Positions 8,178-15,621 of a stretch of DNA of 39,763 bases are shown in pieces. Position 1 is the first letter of the stretch, and each line of letters opens with the position of its first letter. The position numbers were made by a program, and so were the translations under genes. The stretch is taken from NCBI GenBank assembly GCA_016234845.1, contig JACRNP010000034.1:1-39763 (forward strand), in the 5' to 3' direction. The DNA is from Deltaproteobacteria bacterium (GTDB taxonomy: Bacteria; Desulfobacterota; Deferrimicrobia; Deferrimicrobiales; Deferrimicrobiaceae). The notes under the pieces were generated by a model. That model did no database searches. It had not been told where the DNA came from and saw nothing but the letters and a program-made list of their open reading frames with translations.

Positions 8178-8821
8178 CCGACTACGGGCAGGACGAGATC
8201 CTCGAGCTCCTCTGGACGCTGCGGGAGGACGGAAAGTCCACGAGACCGGAGCTGCTGGAATCCTCGGCGGAGGAGCGGACGGACGGTATCCTCGAAGAAC
8301 TCGTAGCCTCGGGCCACGCCGAGCTTTCCGGAGAGGCGATCCGGCTCACCCCCCGGGGGGAGGAGCGTGCGAGGGGAATCATCCGCCGGCACCGGCTGGC
8401 GGAGGTGCTTCTGCACAACCTGTTCGACCTGGACAACGTGCAGGTCGAGAGCAGCGCCTGCCAGTTCGAGCACATCCTGTCGGAAACCGTGGTGGAAAGG
8501 GTTTGCGCTTTCCTCGGGCACCCTCCCGCATGTCCGCACGGGAGACCCATTCCCCGAGGGGAGTGCTGCGATCTCATCCGGAAGGAGATCCAGCCCCTGG
8601 TTTCGCGCCTCTCCGATGCCGCCCTTGGGGAACCGGTGCGGATCGTGTTCATCACGCCCAAATCGAAGCGGCGGCTCGAGAAGCTCTCCTCTCTTGGAAT
8701 CGTCCCCGGGAGCAGCGTGCGCCTCCTCCAGCGGAACCCTTCCTACGTTCTTCAGGCGGGGGAAACCACCGTCGCGGTGGACAAGGACATAACGGATGAA
8801 ATCTACGTGCGGCAGGCGTAG
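8174..8821 (+). CDS. DtxR/MntR-family iron regulator with C-terminal FeoA domain
   Basis: 215-aa metal-dependent repressor. Residues ~5-60 form a winged helix (KSTRPELLESSAEERTDGI, then RLTPRGEERARGII). RRHRLAE at 71-77 and C96..E99-H100, H116 match the dimerisation and metal-binding domain of DtxR/IdeR. The HPPACPHGRPIP segment at 116-127 is typical. Residues ~140-215 form an SH3-like FeoA domain (GEPVRIVFITPKS ... LEKLSSLGIVPGSSVRLL). Extra cysteines at 111, 120, 131 and 132 go beyond the usual single-Cys metal site. It may combine sensing with a FeoA-like contact to FeoB. The ATG overlaps the previous stop; the end overlaps the PEGA gene by 26 nt. Confidence 0.88.
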   Translation: MTDYGQDEILELLWTLREDGKSTRPELLESSAEERTDGILEELVASGHAELSGEAIRLTPRGEERARGIIRRHRLAEVLLHNLFDLDNVQVESSACQFEHILSETVVERVCAFLGHPPACPHGRPIPRGECCDLIRKEIQPLVSRLSDAALGEPVRIVFITPKSKRRLEKLSSLGIVPGSSVRLLQRNPSYVLQAGETTVAVDKDITDEIYVRQA

Positions 8822-10046
8822 CCGCGTCGCGCTAGCCCTGTGCGTCGCCATGGCGTCGCAGTGGGCGACTCCCTGGTCATCCCCCGCGGACGAGATCCTC
8901 CCGGAGCCGGCGCTGTTGCTGCGATTCGCCGGGTCCGACATCCCTCCCGACGAGGCGAAGGCGTCCCTGGGAATTCTACCCGGGGCGTTTTCCGGGACCG
9001 TGCGGGTCCGGTGGGTCCCGGTTCCCGCGGAGCCCGATCCGGTGCAGGGGGGGGAACGGGAGTTTCCGGTTCCGGACGACGCCGCATTGCGGGCGATCTC
9101 CGAAACGGTCGCGAAGGCGTCGATCCACATGGACAGGGTGGAGGACGCCGCCGCGGCGAAGGTATTGGCGGAAGCGGAAGCCCTGGTCCGACGATACCGG
9201 TTCACCGACGCGACCCGCCCGTTCCTCGCCGAAATTTTCCTGCGGGAGGGGATACTGAAGATCCGGGAAGGGGACCCCGGGGGCGCGGAAAAACTGCTGG
9301 CCCGCTCGAGAGCGCTTCGTCCGGGCTTTTCCCCCGATCCGGCGCTGTTCCCTCCACAGGTTCTCGCCGCATGGGAAGGCGCCAGGGGGCGCCCCCTCCC
9401 GGAGGCCGACCTGCTGGTGCAATCCCTCCCGTCGGGCGCCGCCATCTTCGTGGACGGCGATCCGAGAGGGACCACTCCGTCCCGGGTCCGTCCGGGAAAG
9501 ACCGGGCCGGTACGGATCCGCGTTTCCCATCCCGGGTACAGGGATGCCGAACGGACCGGTCAATGGCTGCCGGGCGACTCGGAGACCATCGGGTTCACCC
9601 TTTCCGGGGATCGCGTGGCGAGGCTCGGGGAACTCCTGGCCGACGCTTCCAGGCGGAGAGGCGAGGGAACCGGCCCGCTCGTTTCGGAGATCGCGCGGGC
9701 AGCGGGCGTTTCCCGCGTCGCGTTGCTCGCGTTCGAGCGCAGGCCGGACGGTTTCGAGGCGCGGATCTACAGCGGGGGGGCGGGGGGAGCGGATCCGGTT
9801 CTCCTCGGCGCGGAACGGTTTCCGGCGACCGCCGGGGATGCGATCGCGAGCTGGGCGTCGTCGAAACTTCTCGCCGCGGGGTGGCCCGGAAAGCGGGAGG
9901 AGGCGGGGGCCAAGCCGTGGTACAATAACTTCTGGTTCTGGACCGTCGTGCTGTCGGCCGTCGGGCTGGCCGCCGCCTTGGGGGGAGGCGGAGGGGGAGG
10001 GGGATCAGGCGGGTCCTCGAGCGGCACGGTAACGGTCAACTTCTGA
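8796..10046 (+). CDS. PEGA-domain envelope protein with C-terminal membrane anchor
   Basis: 416-aa exported protein. Residues 1-32 look like a signal peptide (basic CGRRSR, then VALALCVAMAS, cleavage near WSSPA-DE). Residues ~100-190 form a helical, TPR-like stretch. A PEGA domain lies at ~207-270 (LLVQSLPSGAAIFVDGDPRG ... VRIRVSHPGY), a fold usually found in surface or periplasmic proteins. A helix at ~380-395 (WFWTVVLSAVGLAAAL) is followed by a run of eight glycines and a short polar tail. The function is unknown. The start overlaps the regulator gene by 26 nt; a 32-nt gap separates it from the 12-haem cytochrome, so it may serve the cytochrome module. Confidence 0.75.
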   Translation: MKSTCGRRSRVALALCVAMASQWATPWSSPADEILPEPALLLRFAGSDIPPDEAKASLGILPGAFSGTVRVRWVPVPAEPDPVQGGEREFPVPDDAALRAISETVAKASIHMDRVEDAAAAKVLAEAEALVRRYRFTDATRPFLAEIFLREGILKIREGDPGGAEKLLARSRALRPGFSPDPALFPPQVLAAWEGARGRPLPEADLLVQSLPSGAAIFVDGDPRGTTPSRVRPGKTGPVRIRVSHPGYRDAERTGQWLPGDSETIGFTLSGDRVARLGELLADASRRRGEGTGPLVSEIARAAGVSRVALLAFERRPDGFEARIYSGGAGGADPVLLGAERFPATAGDAIASWASSKLLAAGWPGKREEAGAKPWYNNFWFWTVVLSAVGLAAALGGGGGGGGSGGSSSGTVTVNF

Positions 10047-10078
10047 ACCACCGGAAAGAACAGGAACCGCTTCCCGCC

Positions 10079-11422
10079 ATGCCCATCCTCTTGGCACTGC
10101 TCCTCCTTGCCTTCGCCCCGGTATGCGAAGCGACGGACGGCGAAACCGTCATCCGCGACCTCGGAAAAACCCGGATCATCCCCTCGAACGAGGCGCCGCA
10201 CAACATCCTTTCGGACGCGTGCCTCGCGTGCCATCCGAAGGAGAAGTTCGAGTTCTGGCTCCTGATCTACAAGGGGAAGCCGCCGACCGTCAGCGTCGAC
10301 CGGTTGCGGAAGCCGGAAGCCGCAGACGCGCCGGGGACGCCGTCCGGGAAACCGGCACAGGCGAACCGGTACAATTCGCACGACGGTCTCGCGTGCAACC
10401 TTTGCCACTTCGACAATCCCACCGGAACGACTCCGAAGTTCATCGTCGACGTCGCGGACCTTTGCCGCCTGTGCCACCCCGCCGTGGAACCCCACCGCCT
10501 TCCCGAGGGAGAAGGTCTCGATGTCGTGCGGAAGGCGATCCGCGAGAGGAAACTCCCCGGACGCGACGGGAACCTCCTGTGCACCACATGCCATAAAACG
10601 CACGATGCGACGTTCTCGATGCGGGACGCGTACGCCCAGGTGCTCTGGGAAGGGAAGGTGCCGAACCCTCACGGCAGCCGTCAATTCTGCTTCGCGTGCC
10701 ACCCCGGGAAGATCCGCGAGGGAGAGGAGATCCGGTTCGCCGCCGGGAGGGACAACAACCGCCTCTGCAACGAGTGCCATCTGCGGCCCGGCGTCCGAAA
10801 GGCGCCGCACGTGATCGACCTCACCTCGTCGGAGGGGACGTGGCGGATGGATTACCTGGGATACCCGCTGAACCAGGGGAAGTTGACCTGCTCCACGTGC
10901 CACGACGAGGTGTCCCACGGGAAACCGGATTCCGCGAACCCGAAATTTCTCCGGGGAGGACCGTACGCGGATCCGGACCGTTTCTGCTACCGTTGCCACT
11001 CGGAGGAAAAGGAAGTGTACGACAATCCCCACCGTCAGGTCGACGCGTTCGGCAGGGTGCGCGGGGAGTCGTGCCGGTTCTGCCACAAGGGGATACCCGA
11101 TCCGGACAGGAGAAAACCGGAAGACCTCGAACTGGTCGGCGAGGATGCATCCGTATGCTCGAACTGCCACCAGATCCGTCCCCACCCCGGCGCGGAGCAC
11201 GGCGTCCTCCTGAAAGGTGAAAAGCTGGCGCGCAAGGAGGAGTACGAGAAGAGGCACCAGGTCCGCCTGCCGCTCGCGGCGGACGGGAAGATCAAGTGCA
11301 GCACCTGCCACAATCCGCATGCGAAAGGGGTGTTGAAAGGGGAGGCCGGCGTGGGAGCCGGTTCCCGCTGGCGGGTGCCCGATTTCCGTGAAATGTGCGC
11401 ACCGTGCCACGGGCGGTACTGA
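10079..11422 (+). CDS. Periplasmic 12-haem c-type cytochrome
   Basis: 447 aa with an N-terminal signal peptide (MPILLALLLLAFAPVCEATD) and twelve CXXCH haem-binding motifs: CLACH, CNLCH, CRLCH, CTTCH, CFACH, CNECH, CSTCH, CYRCH, CRFCH, CSNCH, CSTCH and CAPCH. No C-terminal anchor is seen, so it should be periplasmic or exported. Motif pairs spaced about 25-45 residues apart and frequent extra His (HKTHD, NPHG, NPHAKG) fit the doubled-CXXCH cytochrome class with bis-His ligation. No OmcS-, OmcZ- or MtrA-type assignment can be made by eye. It precedes exbB by 40 nt. Confidence 0.92.
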   Translation: MPILLALLLLAFAPVCEATDGETVIRDLGKTRIIPSNEAPHNILSDACLACHPKEKFEFWLLIYKGKPPTVSVDRLRKPEAADAPGTPSGKPAQANRYNSHDGLACNLCHFDNPTGTTPKFIVDVADLCRLCHPAVEPHRLPEGEGLDVVRKAIRERKLPGRDGNLLCTTCHKTHDATFSMRDAYAQVLWEGKVPNPHGSRQFCFACHPGKIREGEEIRFAAGRDNNRLCNECHLRPGVRKAPHVIDLTSSEGTWRMDYLGYPLNQGKLTCSTCHDEVSHGKPDSANPKFLRGGPYADPDRFCYRCHSEEKEVYDNPHRQVDAFGRVRGESCRFCHKGIPDPDRRKPEDLELVGEDASVCSNCHQIRPHPGAEHGVLLKGEKLARKEEYEKRHQVRLPLAADGKIKCSTCHNPHAKGVLKGEAGVGAGSRWRVPDFREMCAPCHGRY

Positions 11423-11462
11423 ACGAGCCCGTGGACAACGCAAACCGTACACGGAGGGAGAG

Positions 11463-12128
11463 ATGATCGACCTGTTTCTCAAAGGGGGTTTCGCCATGTA
11501 CCCCCTGCTCGTCCTGTCCGTCGTCACCGTCGCGATCGCGATCGAACGGACGGTCTATCTCCGGAAAGCCAGGATCAACACCGGCGAGTTCATGGAAGCC
11601 ATCAACGGTTTCCTTACCCGGAACGCGCTGGAAGACGCGCACCGGCATTGCGAATCGACCTCGGGGCCGATTTCGCGGATCATCATGGCCGGCCTGAAGA
11701 ACCAGAAGCGGGGGCGGGACGAAGTCGTACGCTCCATCGAGGACGCCGGGGCGATCGAGGTGGCGCAGCTGGAACGGGGGATCCTGATCATCCAGACGAT
11801 CTCGAAGCTGGCGCCGCTGATCGGGCTCTTCGGAACCGTGACCGGAATGATCCGGTCGTTCCAGGCGATCGGGGGCGCCGGGGGAGAGAACCCGAGGATG
11901 GTGGCGGCCGGCATCGGCGAGGCGCTCGTCGCGACCGCGGCGGGGCTGGTCGTGGCCATCCCGGCCTACTTCCTCGGGTTCTACTTCATGAACCTCGTGG
12001 GAAAGTTCATCCTCGACATGCAGAAGAGCTCCATCCAGCTGCTCGACTCCCTCGGCGAACTGGAGGAGATGATCGCGGAGCGGACCCAGCGGTTCGATAC
12101 GATCGGGGGTGACTACCTTGAGATTTAA
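11463..12128 (+). CDS. exbB: ExbB/TolQ-family proton channel
   Basis: 221-aa inner-membrane proton-channel subunit of a TonB- or Tol-type energiser. The ATG at 11463 is supported by GGAGGGAG just upstream. Three transmembrane segments are visible: about 10-28 (FAMYPLLVLSVVTVAIAI), 108-130 (LAPLIGLFGTVTGMIRSFQ region) and 152-178 (ALVATAAGLVVAIPAYFLGF). The MotA/TolQ/ExbB signature GLFGTVTGMI and the EALVATAAGL helix are intact. It overlaps exbD by 20 nt. Because a tonB gene follows, I read the set as ExbB-ExbD-TonB rather than Tol-Pal. Confidence 0.9.
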   Translation: MIDLFLKGGFAMYPLLVLSVVTVAIAIERTVYLRKARINTGEFMEAINGFLTRNALEDAHRHCESTSGPISRIIMAGLKNQKRGRDEVVRSIEDAGAIEVAQLERGILIIQTISKLAPLIGLFGTVTGMIRSFQAIGGAGGENPRMVAAGIGEALVATAAGLVVAIPAYFLGFYFMNLVGKFILDMQKSSIQLLDSLGELEEMIAERTQRFDTIGGDYLEI

Positions 12129-12528
12129 GCGCCGCGTCCAGGGGGACGAAGAAGGGATCCCCATCACCAACCTCGTGGACGTCCTGTTCCTCCTCATCGT
12201 CTTCTTCATGATGTCCACCGTGCTGAGTTTCGATCGCGGGCTCGGAGTGAAGCTTCCGGAGAGTCAATCCGCGGGGGCCATTTCGAACAAAGGCGTCAGC
12301 GTGCTCGTCAACCGGGAAGGGAAGGTGTTCGTCGACGGCTCGGAAGTGCCGCTGGACCGGCTCGGGGAGACGGTGAAGGGGAAGCAGCGGAGCGCGGGGA
12401 CGAACGTGATCCTCAAGAGCGACCGGGAGACGCGTTTCCAGGCGATCGCGGACGTCATGGACAGGCTGCTCGCCGTCGGGATCTCGGATCTGTCCCTCCC
12501 CGTCGTGGAAAGGGGAGCGGAGAGGTAG
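12109..12528 (+). CDS. exbD: ExbD/TolR-family protein
   Basis: 139 aa. A short basic cytoplasmic N-terminus leads into one transmembrane helix (ITNLVDVLFLLIVFFMMSTV, residues 19-38), which contains D24, the proton-carrying aspartate of ExbD/TolR. A periplasmic domain with the GVSVLVNREGKVFVDG and VILKSDRETRFQAIADVMD blocks follows. The start is GTG 12109 or TTG 12118; both are downstream of a weak GGGGG and neither is decisive. The gene overlaps exbB and lies 4 nt from tonB, so the three should be translated together. Confidence 0.9.
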   Translation: MTTLRFKRRVQGDEEGIPITNLVDVLFLLIVFFMMSTVLSFDRGLGVKLPESQSAGAISNKGVSVLVNREGKVFVDGSEVPLDRLGETVKGKQRSAGTNVILKSDRETRFQAIADVMDRLLAVGISDLSLPVVERGAER

Positions 12529-12532
12529 CGCG

Positions 12533-13378
12533 TTGAATTCTTCGGGGGCGCGCCGATTCCTCCAGCCTGCGCTGTACCTCGCTGTGGCGACGTTTGCGCA
12601 CGGACTGCTGTTCCTCATCCCCGGGGAGTGGGGGAAGCCGGACAGCGGTACGACGCGGGGGATCCGGGTCAAGGTCCAGGGCGAGGCGCGCAGTGCCGCG
12701 GCGACCACGCGGCCGGCAACGGCTCCTTCGCCTCCGACCGCTTCCTCCGCGCCATCGGCGCTGCCGAGGAGGGACTCCGCGCCGGGCGCTTCGGGAGGCG
12801 GGGGGGGGACGCCGGGCGGAGCCGGCGGGACGGAGCCGACCGGCGGCCCGGTGGCCGGGGATGCCCCCCCGACTTCGGAATACGGCTCGTACCTGGCGCG
12901 ACTGAAGTCCGAGGGGGTGCAGGGGTGGGCGCGCGACAGCGCGGGGAAACTTCGCCAGGGGTGGAAAGGGAGCGGGAAATCCGGGAGCGGGTGGGGAGGA
13001 GGCTCCGGCACGGGTGCCGGGACCTGGACCGGCGGGGGAACGGGTCCGGGTACCGGCGGGGGGGGGTACCTGGACCCGAGAGTGCGCATGGTGGTGACCA
13101 GCTACCCCCCGACCTCCATCGAAAAGCGTCACACCCAGGTCCCGTATCCGGAAATCCGGGTCAAGAAGCACGAGTACGTCACGGGGTGGTGGAACGTCTA
13201 CATCCAGGTCTGGACCGACGGGGACGGGAAAGTGGTCAGAAGAACCGTCCTGCGCCCCGAAACCGACGGCGCGCTGGAGAGGATCTTCGTAACGCAGGTG
13301 AAGCGGGAGATCGAAAAGTGGTCGTTCGAACGGAAAGAGGCGGAGATCAACGTGGACGTGAGGTTCTACGTTGAATAG
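12533..13378 (+). CDS. tonB: TonB-like energy transducer with Gly-rich linker
   Basis: 281 aa with TonB architecture. It has an N-terminal helix (LYLAVATFAHGLLFLI, ~13-28), a long disordered linker (~35-185) and a C-terminal TonB fold (~185-281: TQVPYPEIRVKK, WWNVYIQVWTDGDGKVVRRT, IEKWSFERKEAEINVDVRFY). The linker is unusual: mostly Gly, Ser, Thr and Ala with several GGG runs, rather than the Pro-Lys/Pro-Glu repeats of classical TonB. The start is TTG at 12533 with GGAGCGGAGAGG upstream. The end overlaps the next cytochrome gene by 8 nt. No TonB-dependent receptor is present in the window, so its client is unknown. Confidence 0.82.
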   Translation: MNSSGARRFLQPALYLAVATFAHGLLFLIPGEWGKPDSGTTRGIRVKVQGEARSAAATTRPATAPSPPTASSAPSALPRRDSAPGASGGGGGTPGGAGGTEPTGGPVAGDAPPTSEYGSYLARLKSEGVQGWARDSAGKLRQGWKGSGKSGSGWGGGSGTGAGTWTGGGTGPGTGGGGYLDPRVRMVVTSYPPTSIEKRHTQVPYPEIRVKKHEYVTGWWNVYIQVWTDGDGKVVRRTVLRPETDGALERIFVTQVKREIEKWSFERKEAEINVDVRFYVE

Positions 13379-14135
13379 CGCGAGGGCCGCCGGGGTCCTC
13401 CGGCGGCTCCTCCTGGCCGTCGGGTTCCTGCTGTCCTCCTCTCCCGCGGCGGGATCGGACCAGGAAGGGTGCATGCTGTGCCACCGCCTGGAACTGCGCC
13501 TCCCCGCCGACAACGCGGCGAGGTCGTTGCGGACGCACGATTCCCCGGGAGGGAGTCACGACTCCCTGTACTGCTCCGACTGCCACCCGGACGCCCGGAC
13601 GGTGCCCCATCCCGCGACACCCGGGCCCGCGCTGTGCGTGGGCGAATGCCACGGCGGTACGGCGTCGTCGAAGTCCACGCACCGAAACGCCGGCTTCGGC
13701 GGATTGACGGAGGAGCACCGCTCCGCCGCCCTTCCGGGAACGCCGTGCCGGTTGTGCCACCGTGCCTCGGACGGGAAGGCCGGAAGGGCCCTGATCCGCG
13801 AACGTTGCGCCTCGTGCCACGCAGCGGAGTCGGCCGAGGTCTCCAGGGGGCCGCACGGACGGGCGATGGGCGGCTCGTGCGTCGATTGCCACCCGGCGCA
13901 TCCGACGGCGACCGCGGCCGCGGGCACCGGGAGGATGTCGTGCGGCGGAACCGGATGTCACCGCGGGTCGACCCCGCGGATGGAGTCCCTCGTCCGGCAC
14001 AGGAGCCGGGACGCCGCAATCCCCGTCGGAAGCGTCCTGTCGCGCGGTGCGGTCTTCTTCGCCATCGCGGCGGCGGGATGGGTCCTGGGCGCGATGCTAT
14101 CCCCCCGCATCACCCGCAGGGGAGATGCCCCTTGA
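13371..14135 (+). CDS. Membrane-anchored multihaem cytochrome with variant haem motifs
   Basis: 254 aa from a TTG at 13371. It has a signal peptide (RRLLLAVGFLLSSSPAAGSD) and a C-terminal transmembrane helix (GAVFFAIAAAGWVLGAML, ~224-242), so the haem domain should sit in the periplasm attached to the inner membrane. Five standard motifs are present (CMLCH, CSDCH, CRLCH, CASCH, CVDCH), plus a CX3CH (CVGECH) and a CX4CH (CGGTGCH). That gives up to seven haems if the variants are used. It resembles NapC/NrfH- or DMSO-type quinol-linked cytochromes only in topology. The gene overlaps the cytochrome b gene by 4 nt, so the two may form a complex. Confidence 0.85.
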   Translation: MNSARAAGVLRRLLLAVGFLLSSSPAAGSDQEGCMLCHRLELRLPADNAARSLRTHDSPGGSHDSLYCSDCHPDARTVPHPATPGPALCVGECHGGTASSKSTHRNAGFGGLTEEHRSAALPGTPCRLCHRASDGKAGRALIRERCASCHAAESAEVSRGPHGRAMGGSCVDCHPAHPTATAAAGTGRMSCGGTGCHRGSTPRMESLVRHRSRDAAIPVGSVLSRGAVFFAIAAAGWVLGAMLSPRITRRGDAP

Positions 14136-15073
14136 CCTGGCTGACCGCGCCTCCGAGGATCCGCCGGTTCACCCGGCACCAGCTCGCGCAGCACTGGGCG
14201 GCATCCGCCGTTGCCGTGCTCCTGATCCTGACATCCGTTGCGATGATCATCGGGGTGCCGATCGGCGCAACACTCCACGTCTACTTCGGACTGGCGGGCG
14301 CCGGGCTGCTGCTTTTCCATGCGTTGTACCTCGTGGGAGTCGGGATCCGCACGGACGTTCCTTTGGAAAAGGTCGCCTTCCTCCCGTCGCGCGAGGACCG
14401 GGGGGCGATCCGCAGCGGAACCACGCATCGGTCGCCGGCGGGGAAATACTCTCCCGCGGAAAAGGCCGACTATTTCGGAATCGTCCTCTGGTCCACGCTC
14501 GTCGCGGCGACGGGCGTGCTCCTGTATCGTCCGACGATGTTCGGGATTCCATCATTCGCCGCCTACGCATGGGTGCGGACGGTCCATGCCGGGTGTGCGG
14601 CCGCCTGGCTGATCCATCTTTCGACGGTCCACGTGTCCGGGAGGTGGTTCGGCGAGACGACCGGCCTCCGCAACGCGATCCTGTCCGGAACGGTCCCCCT
14701 CGAGGAAGCGGAAAGAAGAAGGGGGTGGATTGCCGATCTCGTGGCCGCGGGCGTCCTGGTTCCGGTCCCCGAGGAAGTCGTCCCCGAAGAGCGCAAGGAG
14801 TCGCAGAGGGTGAGGGACCTCCTCGAGGAGGGGAACCGTCTCGCGCGGGAGGGGGATTTCGGGGGAGCCTGCACGGTGTACGAGGACGCGCTGCGGCTGT
14901 TCCCGGACTACTCGCAGGCGCGCTACAACCTGGCGGTCGCGTTGACGAGAGGCGGGAAACGGACCGAGGCGAGGGAGCAGCTCCTCCGGTTCATCGAAAT
15001 GGACCCGTTCAATCCGATGACGGAAAAGGCGCGGGAAATGCTGGTCGCCCTCGGGAACGGGGAGCCGGAATGA
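14132..15073 (+). CDS. Cytochrome b (di-haem type) fused to TPR repeats
   Basis: 313 aa. The first ~180 residues form four transmembrane helices with histidines placed as in b-type cytochrome subunits of the FdnI/NarI/HydC group: H16/H21 (RHQLAQHW), H49, H63 (LLLFHALYL), and H's in VRTVHAG and AWLIHLSTVHVSGRWF. It should oxidise or reduce quinone and hand electrons to a periplasmic partner. The C-terminal ~100 residues are soluble and contain two TPR units (EEGNRLAREGDFGGACTVYE and ARYNLAVALTRGGKRTEARE). A TPR tail on such a cytochrome b is unusual. The TTG start at 14132 overlaps the preceding cytochrome stop (TTGA). Confidence 0.8.
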   Translation: MTWLTAPPRIRRFTRHQLAQHWAASAVAVLLILTSVAMIIGVPIGATLHVYFGLAGAGLLLFHALYLVGVGIRTDVPLEKVAFLPSREDRGAIRSGTTHRSPAGKYSPAEKADYFGIVLWSTLVAATGVLLYRPTMFGIPSFAAYAWVRTVHAGCAAAWLIHLSTVHVSGRWFGETTGLRNAILSGTVPLEEAERRRGWIADLVAAGVLVPVPEEVVPEERKESQRVRDLLEEGNRLAREGDFGGACTVYEDALRLFPDYSQARYNLAVALTRGGKRTEAREQLLRFIEMDPFNPMTEKAREMLVALGNGEPE

Positions 15074-15621
15074 ACCGCCCTGCGATCCTCCTTCTTCGAG
15101 CGGGGACGATCCTCTTGGCCGCCGCGATGTTCCTCCCGGAGGCGGGAAAAACCTGGCGCGCCGGCGCGGCCGCCCGTCCGTCCGCGGCCCCATCGAGCTA
15201 TTTCCACGGGGGGAAAACGGCGATCCGGGTGCCGCCTGCCGGGGGATGCCTCGCCGAATCGTGTCACAAGTCGCCGGCCCACCCCCGACGGCGCCCGGAG
15301 AGCGCTTTCCTCAACATGCACGAGACGGTCGTGGCGTGTCTCGGGTGCCACGGAAGGGATCCCGAACGGCACTGGACGGCGCCGGACCCCTCGGGGGACC
15401 AGAAGATGTTCCGGGTAGCCTATTCAAGGGGGCAGGCAACGGAGAAACCCCACGATGGGACAACGGCTCCGGCCCGCTGCCCGCGATGCCATTCGGGGAG
15501 CGGGAGGACGGCGCTGGCGGGAGCCGGGGTCGCGGGCTTGTCGGATGGATTCGATTCGCCGATCCCGATGCGGATGCTGGAGGGGGGGGGCAGGAAATGG
15601 CTGGCCGAAGACGCCCGATGA
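15070..15621 (+). CDS. Small exported cytochrome with three haem motifs
   Basis: 183 aa with a hydrophobic N-terminus (LLLRAGTILLAAAMFLPEAG) acting as a signal peptide or anchor. Haem sites are CLAESCH (a CX4CH variant), CLGCH and CPRCH. The rest is low in recognisable structure, and the last ~45 residues carry no haem motif. No family can be assigned. ATGA overlap with the cytochrome b gene and overlap with the following NHL gene argue for coupled translation and a role in the same electron-transfer complex. Confidence 0.75.
   Translation: MNRPAILLLRAGTILLAAAMFLPEAGKTWRAGAAARPSAAPSSYFHGGKTAIRVPPAGGCLAESCHKSPAHPRRRPESAFLNMHETVVACLGCHGRDPERHWTAPDPSGDQKMFRVAYSRGQATEKPHDGTTAPARCPRCHSGSGRTALAGAGVAGLSDGFDSPIPMRMLEGGGRKWLAEDAR

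Noticed and set aside
9975-10035. G-rich stretch in the PEGA gene as a G-quadruplex or phase-variable tract
   Set aside because: The run is interrupted by other bases, stays in frame and simply encodes a Gly-rich tail; no evidence of slippage.
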